DNA of 64,000 nt from UBA964 sp031382085. Lineage in GTDB: Bacteria > Pseudomonadota > Gammaproteobacteria > Steroidobacterales > Steroidobacteraceae. Position numbers and translations under genes: made by a program. Under the pieces are notes generated by a model. The model saw only the letters and a program-made list of their open reading frames with translations, ran no database searches and was not told the DNA's origin. The stretch is from NCBI GenBank assembly GCA_031382085.1, contig JANMYM010000030.1, positions 62,001-126,000 of the forward strand, read 5' to 3'. This document shows, piece by piece, positions 8,511 to 17,310 of this stretch (its first letter is position 1; the number at the start of each line of letters is the position of its first letter).

Positions 8511-9590
8511 GTGCGAGTATTTAATTTTGCGGCCGGACCGGCGACCTTGCCGCTCGCTGTTTTAGAGCAAGCCCGCGCGGAAATGACCGATTGGCAGGGC
8601 TCTGGCATGTCGGTGATGGAAGTCAGTCACCGCAGCAAGGCATTTGTTGCGGTCGCGGATCAGGCGCAAGCCGATCTGCGCGAATTGTTAGCTATTCCCG
8701 CCAATTACAAGGTTTTGTTTTTGCAGGGTGGTGCCACGGGGCAGTTCGCGGCCATCCCAATGAACCTCACGGCGCCGGGCGCTGCGGTCGACTATGTTCA
8801 CACCGGCCAGTGGTCCGCCAAGGGCATCGCGGAAGCGAAAAAATACTGCCAGGTCCGGGTCTGTGGCGATCAGGCCGTGGGCAATTACACCACCGTGCCG
8901 GCCGTTGCAGACATTCGCCCGCAGGCAGGCGCCGCCTACCTGCATTACACGCCTAACGAAACCATTGGTGGCGTGGAATTTCCGTACCTGCCGGAAACCG
9001 GTGCTGTACCGCTGGTCGCCGACATGTCGTCCACCATCCTGTCGCGACCGGTCGAGGTCTCGAGGTTCGGCCTGATCTATGCCGGTGCGCAGAAAAACAT
9101 CGGCCCCGCAGGAATTGTGGTAGTCATCGTGCGCGACGATCTGATCGGCAAGGCGCGTCCCGACACGCCGTCGGTTTGGAACTACGCGGCGATGGCCAAG
9201 GAAGGATCGATGCTCAACACGCCGCCGACCTTTGGCCTGTACTTCGCCGGACTGGTTTTCGCCTGGCTGAAGGCGCAGGGCGGCTTGAGCGCGATGGCCG
9301 CACGTAACGGGCGCAAAGCTGGCAAGCTGTACGCCGCAATCGACAACTCGGGATGGTACCGAAACCCGGTGGCGAAAAATTGCCGCTCCTGGATGAATGT
9401 GCCGTTCTCCCTGCCGGATGTCAGCCTTGAGAAGACCTTCCTCGTCGAAGCTAACAAAGCGGGCCTTGTGAACCTCGAGGGTCATCGCTCGGTTGGGGGC
9501 ATGCGCGCCAGTATTTACAATGCGATGCCCGAAGCAGGCGTCGATGCCCTGATAACATTCATGCAGGAGTTCCAGCGCCGTCATGGTTGA
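8511..9590 (+). CDS. serC: Phosphoserine aminotransferase
   Basis: SerC converts 3-phosphohydroxypyruvate and glutamate to phosphoserine, and acts in the analogous pyridoxal phosphate step. The 359-residue class V aminotransferase begins 'MRVFNFAAGPATLP', shows 'FLQGGATGQFAAIPMNL' near residue 70 and the PLP lysine in 'YAGAQKNIGPAG'. 'GGMRASIYNAMP' is conserved near the C-terminus. The start is GTG, the only one consistent with the family N-terminus. It overlaps serA by eight bases. Confidence 0.96.
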   Translation: MRVFNFAAGPATLPLAVLEQARAEMTDWQGSGMSVMEVSHRSKAFVAVADQAQADLRELLAIPANYKVLFLQGGATGQFAAIPMNLTAPGAAVDYVHTGQWSAKGIAEAKKYCQVRVCGDQAVGNYTTVPAVADIRPQAGAAYLHYTPNETIGGVEFPYLPETGAVPLVADMSSTILSRPVEVSRFGLIYAGAQKNIGPAGIVVVIVRDDLIGKARPDTPSVWNYAAMAKEGSMLNTPPTFGLYFAGLVFAWLKAQGGLSAMAARNGRKAGKLYAAIDNSGWYRNPVAKNCRSWMNVPFSLPDVSLEKTFLVEANKAGLVNLEGHRSVGGMRASIYNAMPEAGVDALITFMQEFQRRHG

Positions 9591-10788
9591 GTCGAACAGC
9601 CGTTTCCGCATTCAGACCCTGAACAATATTTCGGTGCGCGGGCTCGAGCGTCTGCCGCGCGAGCGATTTGAAGTCGCCTCCGAGTTGGCGCGGCCCGATG
9701 CGATCCTGGTGCGCTCGGCCGACATGCACAAACTGCAGTTGCCGGATTCGCTGCTGGCGGTTGGTCGCGCCGGCGCTGGCGTCAATAACGTTCCGGTCGC
9801 TGCGCTGTCCAAGCTTGGTGTGCCGGTCTTCAATGCGCCAGGCGCCAATGCCAATGCGGTCAAGGAACTCGTGTTAGCAGGTCTGTTTATCGCCGCGCGC
9901 AATATTTGCCAGGCTTGGAATTTTGCGCGTGGTTTGAGTGGTGATGACAAGAGCATCGATGAGCAGACCGAGAAGGGTAAGAAGTCTTTTGTCGGCTTTG
10001 AATTGCCGGGTCGCACGCTCGGTGTGATTGGCCTGGGCGCCATTGGCGTGGAAGTAGCCAACTCGGCGGAAAAGCTCGGCATGAAGGTATTGGGCTACGA
10101 TCCGCAGATCACGGTACAGCGGGCCTGGCAGCTGTCATCGAGCGTTGAGCAGGCATTGTCGCTCGATGATTTGTTTGCTCGCAGCGACATGGTAACCGTG
10201 CATGTGCCCCTTATGGATGCGACGCGCGGCCTGGTCAATGAAGCGCGGCTCAAGTTGTTGCGCAAGCATGGCGTGGTGCTCAATTTTTCGCGCGCACCGA
10301 TTGTCGACGATGCAGCGACTGTTGCCGCGCTGGATGCCGGGCGCCTGCACGCGTATGTCTGCGATTTCCCCAGGAATGCGCTCAAGGATCATCCCAAAGT
10401 CATAACTCTGCCGCATCTCGGTGCGTCGACGCACGAGGCGGAGGAAAACTGCGCGGTCATGGTTGCCGATACGGTGCGCGACTACCTGGAAAACGGCAAT
10501 ATTCGTCACAGCGTCAACTTTCCCGAAGCGCTATTGCCGCGCGCCCCAGAAACCACTCGCCTTGCGATCGCGAACAGCAACGTGCCTAACATGGTCGGCC
10601 AGATATCGACCTGTCTTGCGGCCGTGGGACTCAATATCGCGGAACTGCTTAATAAGTCACGTGGCGGGCTCGCGTACACCCTGATTGACGCCGAAGGCGG
10701 CATCTCCGCGGAATTGCTGGCAAAATTGCGTGCGATCGATGGCGTCCTGGCTGCCCGGGTGGTGCGCGGCCAGCCGGATCGCGGCTGA
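9583..10788 (+). CDS. serA: D-3-phosphoglycerate dehydrogenase
   Basis: Catalyses the step just before SerC, oxidising 3-phosphoglycerate with NAD. The 401-residue protein has the Rossmann motif LGVIGLGAIG (about residue 145), the catalytic Arg in NFSRAPIVDD, the catalytic His in LPHLGAST, and a C-terminal ACT-like domain ('NVPNMVGQISTCLAAVGLNI') for serine feedback. The compact form with a short ACT tail is of the type found in many bacteria. Its place between serC and pheA is not the usual pseudomonad order. It overlaps serC (ATGGTTGA). Confidence 0.9.
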   Translation: MVESNSRFRIQTLNNISVRGLERLPRERFEVASELARPDAILVRSADMHKLQLPDSLLAVGRAGAGVNNVPVAALSKLGVPVFNAPGANANAVKELVLAGLFIAARNICQAWNFARGLSGDDKSIDEQTEKGKKSFVGFELPGRTLGVIGLGAIGVEVANSAEKLGMKVLGYDPQITVQRAWQLSSSVEQALSLDDLFARSDMVTVHVPLMDATRGLVNEARLKLLRKHGVVLNFSRAPIVDDAATVAALDAGRLHAYVCDFPRNALKDHPKVITLPHLGASTHEAEENCAVMVADTVRDYLENGNIRHSVNFPEALLPRAPETTRLAIANSNVPNMVGQISTCLAAVGLNIAELLNKSRGGLAYTLIDAEGGISAELLAKLRAIDGVLAARVVRGQPDRG

Positions 10789-10798
10789 GAGAGCTAAA

Positions 10799-11950
10799 GT
10801 GGTGGAGCGCACACGAAAGCCCGGTAAGACCAGGCCAAAACCAGCCGGAGCTGCAGCGCCTTCGAGCCTGCAGAATTTTCGCGCGCGCATTGACGCGGTC
10901 GATGCCGAGCTGCACCGCCTGATCAATGAACGCGCGACGCTGGCGCGCGCGGCCGGGCAGGCCAAGCTGAAGGACAGCAGCAACGTGGATTTTTACCGGC
11001 CGGAACGCGAATCCGAAGTCTTGCGGTTGGCGTTGGCGCGCAACAAATCGCAGCAGAGTGGCTTGCGGGATGAGGAAATTCTGCGGCTGTTCCGCGAGAT
11101 CATGTCCGCGTGCCTCGCGCAGGAAGAGCCGCTGAAAGTCGCTTTTCTCGGACCGGAAGGAACTTTCACACAGGCGGCAGTCCTCACGCACTTCGGGCAT
11201 TCGGTACTTGCGCTGCCGCTGTCGTCGATCGATGAGGTGTTTCACGAAGTGGAAGCGGCTCATGCCGACTTTGGCGTCGTGCCGATCGAGAATTCCACTG
11301 AGGGAACGGTCAACAACACACTCGACCGCTTTCTGACCTCGCCACTCAAGATCTGTGGCGAAGTGGAACTGCGGATCCATCAGTTTCTGATGGGTAAAAT
11401 GGCGGGCCTCGAAGGCGTTAAACGCGTTTGCTCGCACCCGCAGTCTCTGGCGCAATGCCGCGGCTGGCTGCACGAGCACCTGCTGGGGGTCGAGCAAATC
11501 CCTGTGGCCAGCAACGCTGAGGCGGCGCGCCGCGCGCGCGACGAGATCGGCACGGCCGGAATCGCCGGCGCGACCGCAGCCGAGGTCTACGGCCTCAATT
11601 TGTTAGCTCGTGAAATTGAAGATCGGGCCGATAATTCCACGCGGTTTTTTGTCATTGGTCGCAAACTTTTTGCGGCCAGCGGCACTGATCGCACCACCGT
11701 GCTGGTGTCGGCCGCCCGCACCGACGCGCCCGGCGCCCTGCATCGCCTGCTGTCGCCGCTGGCGCGCGCGGGCATCAGCATGACCCGCATCGAGTCACGA
11801 CCATCGCGGAAACGCAAATGGGACTACGTGTTTTTCATCGATCTGGAAGGCCACGTCGATGAGCTGAAGGTTGCGCGGGCGCTGGCGCAGCTCAAGAAGC
11901 ACGCCTCGCTGTTCCGCGTGTTAGGTTCCTATCCGCGCGCCATTACCTGA
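10799..11950 (+). CDS. pheA: Chorismate mutase / prephenate dehydratase (P-protein)
   Basis: A bifunctional enzyme taking chorismate to phenylpyruvate. The N-terminal chorismate mutase helices ('FRARIDAVDAELHRLINERA') come first. The prephenate dehydratase domain follows ('VAFLGPEGTFTQAAVLTHFG', 'VPIENSTEGTVNNTLDRF', then 'NSTRFFVIGR'), and the C-terminal ACT domain carries the regulatory GALH and ESRP motifs. I chose the GTG at 10799, with GAGAG about eight bases upstream; a second GTG follows directly. The 383-residue length is normal. It lies 10 bp after serA. Confidence 0.94.
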   Translation: MVERTRKPGKTRPKPAGAAAPSSLQNFRARIDAVDAELHRLINERATLARAAGQAKLKDSSNVDFYRPERESEVLRLALARNKSQQSGLRDEEILRLFREIMSACLAQEEPLKVAFLGPEGTFTQAAVLTHFGHSVLALPLSSIDEVFHEVEAAHADFGVVPIENSTEGTVNNTLDRFLTSPLKICGEVELRIHQFLMGKMAGLEGVKRVCSHPQSLAQCRGWLHEHLLGVEQIPVASNAEAARRARDEIGTAGIAGATAAEVYGLNLLAREIEDRADNSTRFFVIGRKLFAASGTDRTTVLVSAARTDAPGALHRLLSPLARAGISMTRIESRPSRKRKWDYVFFIDLEGHVDELKVARALAQLKKHASLFRVLGSYPRAIT

Positions 11951-11966
11951 GAGCCATTGCCTGAGA
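11939..11966 (+). repeat. 14-bp tandem duplication at the pheA/hisC junction
   Basis: Two adjacent copies of GCCATTRCCTGAGA differ at one position (11939-11952 and 11953-11966). The first copy spans the pheA stop. The second supplies the spacer before hisC, including a spurious TTG start candidate at 11957. It looks like a small slippage duplication of the end of pheA. Confidence 0.75.
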
Positions 11967-11968
11967 AG

Positions 11969-13102
11969 ATGAACAATCCAGTCAGCACGCGTGCCACGGC
12001 CGCGGTTCGGGCGCTGGCGCCCTACCAGCCTGGCAAGCCGGTCAGCGAACTCGAACGTGAACTCGGCTTGACCGACATCATCAAGCTCGCATCCAACGAG
12101 AACCCGCTCGGTCCCAGTGCCAGTGCGGTAGCGGCCATCAAGGCCACTGCCGACGACGCCTGGATCTACCCGGATGGCAGTGGCTTCGAACTAAAAGCCT
12201 TACTGGCAAAGTCCCTGGGCGTGGCGGCGGCGCAACTGACGCTGGGCAATGGCTCTAACGACCTGCTGGTGATGCTGGCCGAGACGTTTCTCGAATCAGG
12301 CGCTTCGGCTGTCGTTTCGCAGTATGCATTTGCGGTCTATCCGACAGCGGTCGCGGCCACCGGCGCGCAGCTGCGCACCGCACCTGCGTTGCCGCGCGCA
12401 CACGCAACTATGCCGCTGGGCCATGACCTCGCCGCGATGGCGCAGCTGATTGACGCCACGACCCGCCTGGTCTTCATCGCTAATCCTAACAACCCCACCG
12501 GCACACTGGTGCCGCGGAATGAATTGCGGCGCTTCCTGGCAAGCGTGCCGGCGGATTGTGGCGTGGTTCTGGACGAAGCGTATTTCGAGTACGCGCGTGG
12601 CAGTGGCGGCAGCGACGGCGTCACCTGGCTGACCGAGTTTCCCAATCTGGTGGTCGTGCGTACGTTTTCAAAGGCATTCGGCCTGGCGGGCCTGCGTGTC
12701 GGTTATGCGGTCAGCGATCCCGTCATTGCCGACCTGCTGAACCGCGTACGACAGCCATTCAATGTGTCGCAGCCGGGCCTGGCCGCGGCGGCGGCTGCCT
12801 GGCAAGACCGCGCCCATCTCGATCGCTCGATTGCGGCAGCTACGGCCGGCACTTTGCAGTTGCAGCATGGTTTCGCCCAACTCGGTCTGTCGGTCATCCC
12901 GTCCTCGGGTAATTTCCTGTTGGCGGAATTTGGTCCTGCTGCGATGGCCGTTTATCACGGGCTTTTGCGCGAAGGCGTCATCGTGCGGCCCGTGAGTAAC
13001 TACGGCCTGCGGGACTTTTTGCGCATCACCATCGGTACGGACCTGCAGAATGCACGTTTGTTAGCAGGACTGGCCAGGGTGCTGGCGTCGTTGCGCCGAT
13101 GA
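11969..13102 (+). CDS. hisC: Histidinol-phosphate/aromatic aminotransferase (HisC2 type)
   Basis: A class I/II PLP aminotransferase of 377 residues. Family marks are 'IIKLASNENPLGPS' near the start, 'WIYPDGSGFELKALLA', 'FIANPNNPTGT', 'VVLDEAYFEYA' and the PLP lysine in 'VRTFSKAFGLAGLRVGYA'. In this operon position between pheA and aroA the enzyme is usually the HisC2 paralogue, acting on aromatic amino acids as well as histidinol phosphate. The ATG at 11969 is preferred over an in-frame TTG at 11957 that lies in a small duplication. It overlaps aroA by four bases. Confidence 0.9.
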   Translation: MNNPVSTRATAAVRALAPYQPGKPVSELERELGLTDIIKLASNENPLGPSASAVAAIKATADDAWIYPDGSGFELKALLAKSLGVAAAQLTLGNGSNDLLVMLAETFLESGASAVVSQYAFAVYPTAVAATGAQLRTAPALPRAHATMPLGHDLAAMAQLIDATTRLVFIANPNNPTGTLVPRNELRRFLASVPADCGVVLDEAYFEYARGSGGSDGVTWLTEFPNLVVVRTFSKAFGLAGLRVGYAVSDPVIADLLNRVRQPFNVSQPGLAAAAAAWQDRAHLDRSIAAATAGTLQLQHGFAQLGLSVIPSSGNFLLAEFGPAAMAVYHGLLREGVIVRPVSNYGLRDFLRITIGTDLQNARLLAGLARVLASLRR

Positions 13103-14430
13103 GAGCCAGCGCGCTTCCGCAGAGCTGGAGTGTCGAGCCCGCGGCAGGTGTGAACGGCGATTTCAAGGTCCCGGGCGACAAGTCGATTTCCCACCGCGCC
13201 TTGATGTTAGGTGGTTGCGCTGCCGGTGTGACTGAGGTGCGTGATTTTCTGGCCGGCGAGGATTGTCTTGCGACCCTGGCCGCGCTGCGCGCGATGGGCG
13301 TGCAGATCGAAGGGCCGGATCTGGGCCGCGTCCGCATTCACGGCGCGGGTGCCGAAGCCTGGCGGGCCGCGGCGGCGCCGCTCGACATGGGTAATTCAGG
13401 GACGGCGCTGCGGCTTATGATGGGGCTGCTGGCGCCGCGCGCGTTTGACAGCGTGCTGCTCGGCGACGGCTCTCTGATGAAGCGGCCGATGGAGCGCGTT
13501 GCGACGCCGCTGCGCCGGATGGGCGCGCGCATCGACACCGCGGACGGACGGCCGCCCGTGCGAATTCGCGGCGTCCAGGCTCTGCAGGCCATCGATTTCG
13601 ACATGCCGGTGGCCAGCGCTCAGGTCAAGTCGGCAGTCTTGTTAGCGGCCCTGTATGCGCATGGCCGCACCCGGGTGCGTGAGCCGGCGCCGACGCGTGA
13701 CCACACTGAGCGGATGTTCGCGGCCTTCGGCGTTGACGTGCTGCGCCAGGCGGGCAGTGTGGCACTGGAGGGTGGCCAGAATCTGCGCGCGACCGAAATC
13801 ACGGTGCCGGGCGACTTCTCTTCCGCGGCGTTTTTCCTGGTCGCGGCCAGCATTGCGGGACGGGGTGAACTGGCAATCCGCAATGTCGGCGTCAACCCGA
13901 CGCGCACCGGCCTGCTCGACATCCTGATGAAAATGGGTGCGGATATCCGCATCCAGAACCGGCGCGATGTCGGCGGCGAACCCGTCGCGGACCTGGTAGT
14001 CAGGCCGGCGCGGCTCCGCGGTATCGCGGTGCCGCTCGATCTCGTGCCGCTGGCCATTGATGAATTTCCGGTGTTTTTCATTGCCGCGGCCTGCGCCGAG
14101 GGCGCTTCCATCCTGCGCGGCGCCGACGAACTACGGGTCAAGGAGAGCGATCGACTGGCCGTGATGTCCGAGGGACTCACGAGTCTCAGGGTGCCGCACG
14201 AGTTGTTAGCTGATGGCATGTGGCTCGCGGGCCGGCCTGCAACCCATCATGGCGCCGAGGTGTTTTGCGGTGGCCGGATCGACAGCCACGGCGACCATCG
14301 CATTGCGATGGCGTTTGCGGTCGCCAGCCTGGCGGCGTCCGCCGCCATTCAAATAGACGACGTCGCCAACGTCGCCACGTCGTTTCCGGGTTTCGCCAAT
14401 CTGGCACGCGAGCTGGGCCTCAGATTGTGA
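13099..14430 (+). CDS. aroA: 3-phosphoshikimate 1-carboxyvinyltransferase (EPSP synthase)
   Basis: Joins shikimate-3-phosphate and PEP in the shikimate pathway. The 443-residue protein shows 'GDKSISHRALMLGG' (about residue 26), 'MGNSGTALRLMMGLLA' (about residue 96), and 'ELRVKESDRLAVM' and 'SHGDHRIAMAFAVA' towards the C-terminus. In pseudomonads this protein is fused to a TyrA domain; here it stands alone. Four-base overlaps join it to hisC (ATGA) and cmk (GTGA). Confidence 0.96.
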   Translation: MRASALPQSWSVEPAAGVNGDFKVPGDKSISHRALMLGGCAAGVTEVRDFLAGEDCLATLAALRAMGVQIEGPDLGRVRIHGAGAEAWRAAAAPLDMGNSGTALRLMMGLLAPRAFDSVLLGDGSLMKRPMERVATPLRRMGARIDTADGRPPVRIRGVQALQAIDFDMPVASAQVKSAVLLAALYAHGRTRVREPAPTRDHTERMFAAFGVDVLRQAGSVALEGGQNLRATEITVPGDFSSAAFFLVAASIAGRGELAIRNVGVNPTRTGLLDILMKMGADIRIQNRRDVGGEPVADLVVRPARLRGIAVPLDLVPLAIDEFPVFFIAAACAEGASILRGADELRVKESDRLAVMSEGLTSLRVPHELLADGMWLAGRPATHHGAEVFCGGRIDSHGDHRIAMAFAVASLAASAAIQIDDVANVATSFPGFANLARELGLRL

Positions 14431-15137
14431 GCCCTCAGATTGCTAGCAAAGCATCCGGCCAGGTGCCGATCGTGACCATTGACGGTCCCTCCGGGTCCGG
14501 TAAGGGCACGATCAGCCGCGAGGTAGCCAGACGCCTCGGGTGGCGGTTGCTGGATAGCGGCGCGCTTTATCGACTGGTGGCGCTGGCCGGGCAGCTCGCT
14601 GGCCTCGACCCGGAGGATCGCGCCGCACATGCCCGCATCGCGGCCGAGATGAAGGTCGATTTCGGCGCCAGCGCGACCGGAGACGAGTCAATTCGCTTGA
14701 ACGAAGCCGACGTTTCGCAGGCCCTGCGTAGCGAAACCACCGGGCAGGGGGCTTCGCAGGTCGCCGCCTGGCCCGAGGTCCGTGCGGCCCTGGTGTTGCG
14801 CCAGAGGGGCTTTGCCGGACTTCCTGGACTGGTCGCGGATGGCCGCGACATGGGCACGGTCATATTTCCCCAGGCCGAGCTCAAGATTTACCTCACAGCC
14901 GGCGCCGCGGAGCGGGCCCTTAGGCGCTATAAGCAGTTGAAAGACAAGGGATTCGCTGCTAGTCTTGCCGCCCTTTCGCGGGAGATCGCCGAGCGGGACC
15001 AACGTGACAGTTCACGTCCGGTTTCGCCTCTGCGGCCGGCCGACGATGCTGTAGTGCTCGATTCCACGGGTCTCGGCATAGAAGCGGTCATCGCGAGAGT
15101 CATGGCCTTGGGGCGCGATCGCCAACTCTGGCGTTAG
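14427..15137 (+). CDS. cmk: Cytidylate kinase
   Basis: Phosphorylates CMP and dCMP. The P-loop 'IDGPSGSGKGTISREVARRL' is near residue 13; 'LLDSGALYRLVAL' and 'LVADGRDMGTVIFPQAELKI' (the LID and substrate regions) follow. It has 236 residues. The start is a GTG overlapping the aroA stop (GTGA), and a longer upstream reading would run inside aroA. The stop at 15137 is followed by the rpsA leader. Confidence 0.94.
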   Translation: MSPQIASKASGQVPIVTIDGPSGSGKGTISREVARRLGWRLLDSGALYRLVALAGQLAGLDPEDRAAHARIAAEMKVDFGASATGDESIRLNEADVSQALRSETTGQGASQVAAWPEVRAALVLRQRGFAGLPGLVADGRDMGTVIFPQAELKIYLTAGAAERALRRYKQLKDKGFAASLAALSREIAERDQRDSSRPVSPLRPADDAVVLDSTGLGIEAVIARVMALGRDRQLWR

Positions 15138-15165
15138 CTTCCCGCGTCCGGTCGACAGGTGGCCT

Positions 15166-15195
15166 TTGCCAGGATGGCGAGGGTCGTGTTTTAAC
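15166..15195 (+). promoter_or_regulatory. Candidate rpsA promoter
   Basis: TTGCCA at 15166-15171 and TTTAAC at 15190-15195 are spaced by 18 bases. They lie in the 140-bp gap between cmk and rpsA, about 80 bases before the rpsA ATG. Downstream in the leader a short inverted repeat GACAT-G-ATGTC (about 15209-15219) could form part of the S1 autoregulatory leader. These are weak matches only. Confidence 0.35.
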
Positions 15196-15277
15196 CCGCC
15201 TCTGGCTGACATGATGTCGGCTGGCAGCCCTACCAAAAAATTGCCGGCATCATTGCCGTCTAAGCAACCAACTCAAC

Positions 15278-16969
15278 ATGACTGAATCTTTTGCCCAGCT
15301 CTTTGAACAGAGCCTTGCCAATCAACGTATTCGCCCCGGCATGATCCTCGAAGGCCTCGTCATTGAGGTCAATTCGGACATGGTCGTTGTCAACGTTGGA
15401 CTGAAATCGGAAGCTGTCATTCCGGTCGAGCAGTTCAAAAACGAACGCGGGGAAATTGAAGTCAAACCAGGCGACCGCGTTGAAGTCGCACTGGATGCGG
15501 TCGAAGACGGCACCGGCGAGACCCGCCTGTCGCGCGATAAAGCCAAGCGCGCCCGCACCTGGACCCGCCTCGAAGGCGCATTCACGAATTCAGAAATTGT
15601 CGTCGGCACCATCACCGGCCGTGTCAAAGGCGGCTTTACGGTCGAGATCGACCACGTGCGTGCCTTCCTGCCCGGTTCGCTGGTCGATGTCCGCCCGGTG
15701 CGTGACACCGCCTACCTCGAAGGCAAGTCGCTCGAGTTCAAGGTCATCAAGCTCGATCAGAAGCGCAACAATGTCGTCGTTTCACGGCGTGCGGTTGTGG
15801 AGCAGGAATTCTCCGCCGAGCGCAGCGCGCTGATGGACAACCTGGCCGAAGGCTCAGTAGTTCGTGGCACGGTCAAGAATCTCACCGACTACGGCGCGTT
15901 TGTCGATCTCGGCGGCATCGATGGCTTGCTGCATATCACCGACATGGCGTGGAAACGCGTCAAGCACCCGTCGGAAGTCGTCAAGGTCGGCGACGAAGTC
16001 GAAGTGCGCATCCTCAAGTTCGACCGCGAGCGTTCACGCGTCAGCCTCGGCCTCAAGCAGCTGGGCGCCGATCCCTGGGAAAATATCGCCCGCCGTTATC
16101 CGCCTAACACCCGTGTGTTCGGCAAGGTCACTAACATCGCCGACTACGGCGCCTTCGTGGAAATCGAAGATGGCGTCGAGGGCCTCGTGCACGTCTCGGA
16201 AATGGACTGGACTAACAAAAACGTCAATCCGGCCAAGGTGGTGCATTCGGCGCAGGAAGTGGAAGTCATGGTGCTGGATTGCGACGAAGAGCGTCGCCGC
16301 ATCAGCCTCGGTCTCAAGCAGTGCGTGCCGAATCCGTGGAAAGAGTTCGCCGAGAACTACAACCGCGGCGACAAGGTCAGCGGCCAGATCAAATCAATTA
16401 CCGACTTTGGCCTTTTCATCGGCCTGTCGGGCAACATCGACGGTCTTGTGCACATGTCGGATATTTCCTGGGATGTCCCTGGAGAAGAAGCCGTGCGCGG
16501 CTACCAGAAGGGTCAGCAGGTCGAAGCGATGGTGCTGTCGATCGATCCGGAGCGCGAACGCATTTCTCTAGGGGTCAAGCAACTCGCCAAGGATCCATTC
16601 TCGAGCTACGTTGGCGACAATCCGAAGGGCAGCATCGTCCGGGGTGTCGTCAAGGTAGTGGACGCGCGCGGCGCGATCGTCGACCTTGGCAACGGCATCG
16701 AAGGCCAGTTGCGGGCTTCCGAGTTGGCGCGCGACCGCATCGAAGATGCGCGCACCATTCTCAAGGTTGGCGACGAGATTGAAGCCAAGTTCGTCGGTGT
16801 TGATCGCAAGAGTCGTTCGATTTCACTGTCGGTCAAGGCGCGTGAAGTGCACGAGGAAGCCGAAGCCGTGCAGAACTACCGATCTGAGCAGGGCGCGGGC
16901 AGCAGTGGCACCAGTCTTGGCGACCTGCTCAAGGCGAAGATCGGCGGCGGCGATCGCGACCAGGACTGA
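15278..16969 (+). CDS. rpsA: 30S ribosomal protein S1
   Basis: S1 recruits mRNA to the ribosome. The 563-residue protein contains six S1/OB repeats, as in other Proteobacteria. Repeats 3-6 are the clear RNA-binding ones ('NLTDYGAFVDLGGIDGLLHI', 'NIADYGAFVEIEDGVEGLVH', 'SITDFGLFIGLSGNIDGLVH', 'VVDARGAIVDLGNGIEGQLR'). Repeats 1 and 2 are the divergent ribosome-binding type. It sits in the conserved cmk-rpsA-ihfB order. Confidence 0.97.
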   Translation: MTESFAQLFEQSLANQRIRPGMILEGLVIEVNSDMVVVNVGLKSEAVIPVEQFKNERGEIEVKPGDRVEVALDAVEDGTGETRLSRDKAKRARTWTRLEGAFTNSEIVVGTITGRVKGGFTVEIDHVRAFLPGSLVDVRPVRDTAYLEGKSLEFKVIKLDQKRNNVVVSRRAVVEQEFSAERSALMDNLAEGSVVRGTVKNLTDYGAFVDLGGIDGLLHITDMAWKRVKHPSEVVKVGDEVEVRILKFDRERSRVSLGLKQLGADPWENIARRYPPNTRVFGKVTNIADYGAFVEIEDGVEGLVHVSEMDWTNKNVNPAKVVHSAQEVEVMVLDCDEERRRISLGLKQCVPNPWKEFAENYNRGDKVSGQIKSITDFGLFIGLSGNIDGLVHMSDISWDVPGEEAVRGYQKGQQVEAMVLSIDPERERISLGVKQLAKDPFSSYVGDNPKGSIVRGVVKVVDARGAIVDLGNGIEGQLRASELARDRIEDARTILKVGDEIEAKFVGVDRKSRSISLSVKAREVHEEAEAVQNYRSEQGAGSSGTSLGDLLKAKIGGGDRDQD

Positions 16970-17002
16970 TAGAAGCTAACGGCTGTTTTCGGGATCCTCG
17001 GC

Positions 17003-17305
17003 ATGACCAAGTCGGAATTGATAGAACTGATTGCGACCAAGCAGAAGCACCTGCCGGCGAAGGACGTCGAGCTGGCGTTGAAGCAGATGCTGGAAATCAT
17101 GAGCGATGCGCTGGCCGCGGGCGAGCGCATCGAGATTCGTGGTTTTGGCAGTTTCAGCCTGCATTTCCGCCCACCGCGCCAGGGTCGAAACCCGAAGACC
17201 GGCGAGCCGGTCGCACTGGCCGGCAAATACGTGCCGCACTTCAAACCCGGAAAAGACCTGCGTGAGCGGGTCACTGCCGGGATCTCCAATCCAATCCGCG
17301 ACTAG
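17003..17305 (+). CDS. ihfB: Integration host factor subunit beta
   Basis: A DNA-bending protein acting as a heterodimer with IhfA in recombination, replication and transcription. It has 100 residues, starts 'MTKSELIELIATKQKHLPAKDVE', and shows the HU/IHF arm signature 'IRGFGSFSLHFRPPRQGRNP' with GRNPKTG around the intercalating Pro. The gene lies 33 bp after rpsA and 5 bp before lapB. Confidence 0.96.
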   Translation: MTKSELIELIATKQKHLPAKDVELALKQMLEIMSDALAAGERIEIRGFGSFSLHFRPPRQGRNPKTGEPVALAGKYVPHFKPGKDLRERVTAGISNPIRD

Positions 17306-17310
17306 CACGC

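Noticed and set aside
10649..11497. A 282-codon minus-strand open frame
   Set aside because: It is antisense across serA and pheA and has no family resemblance.
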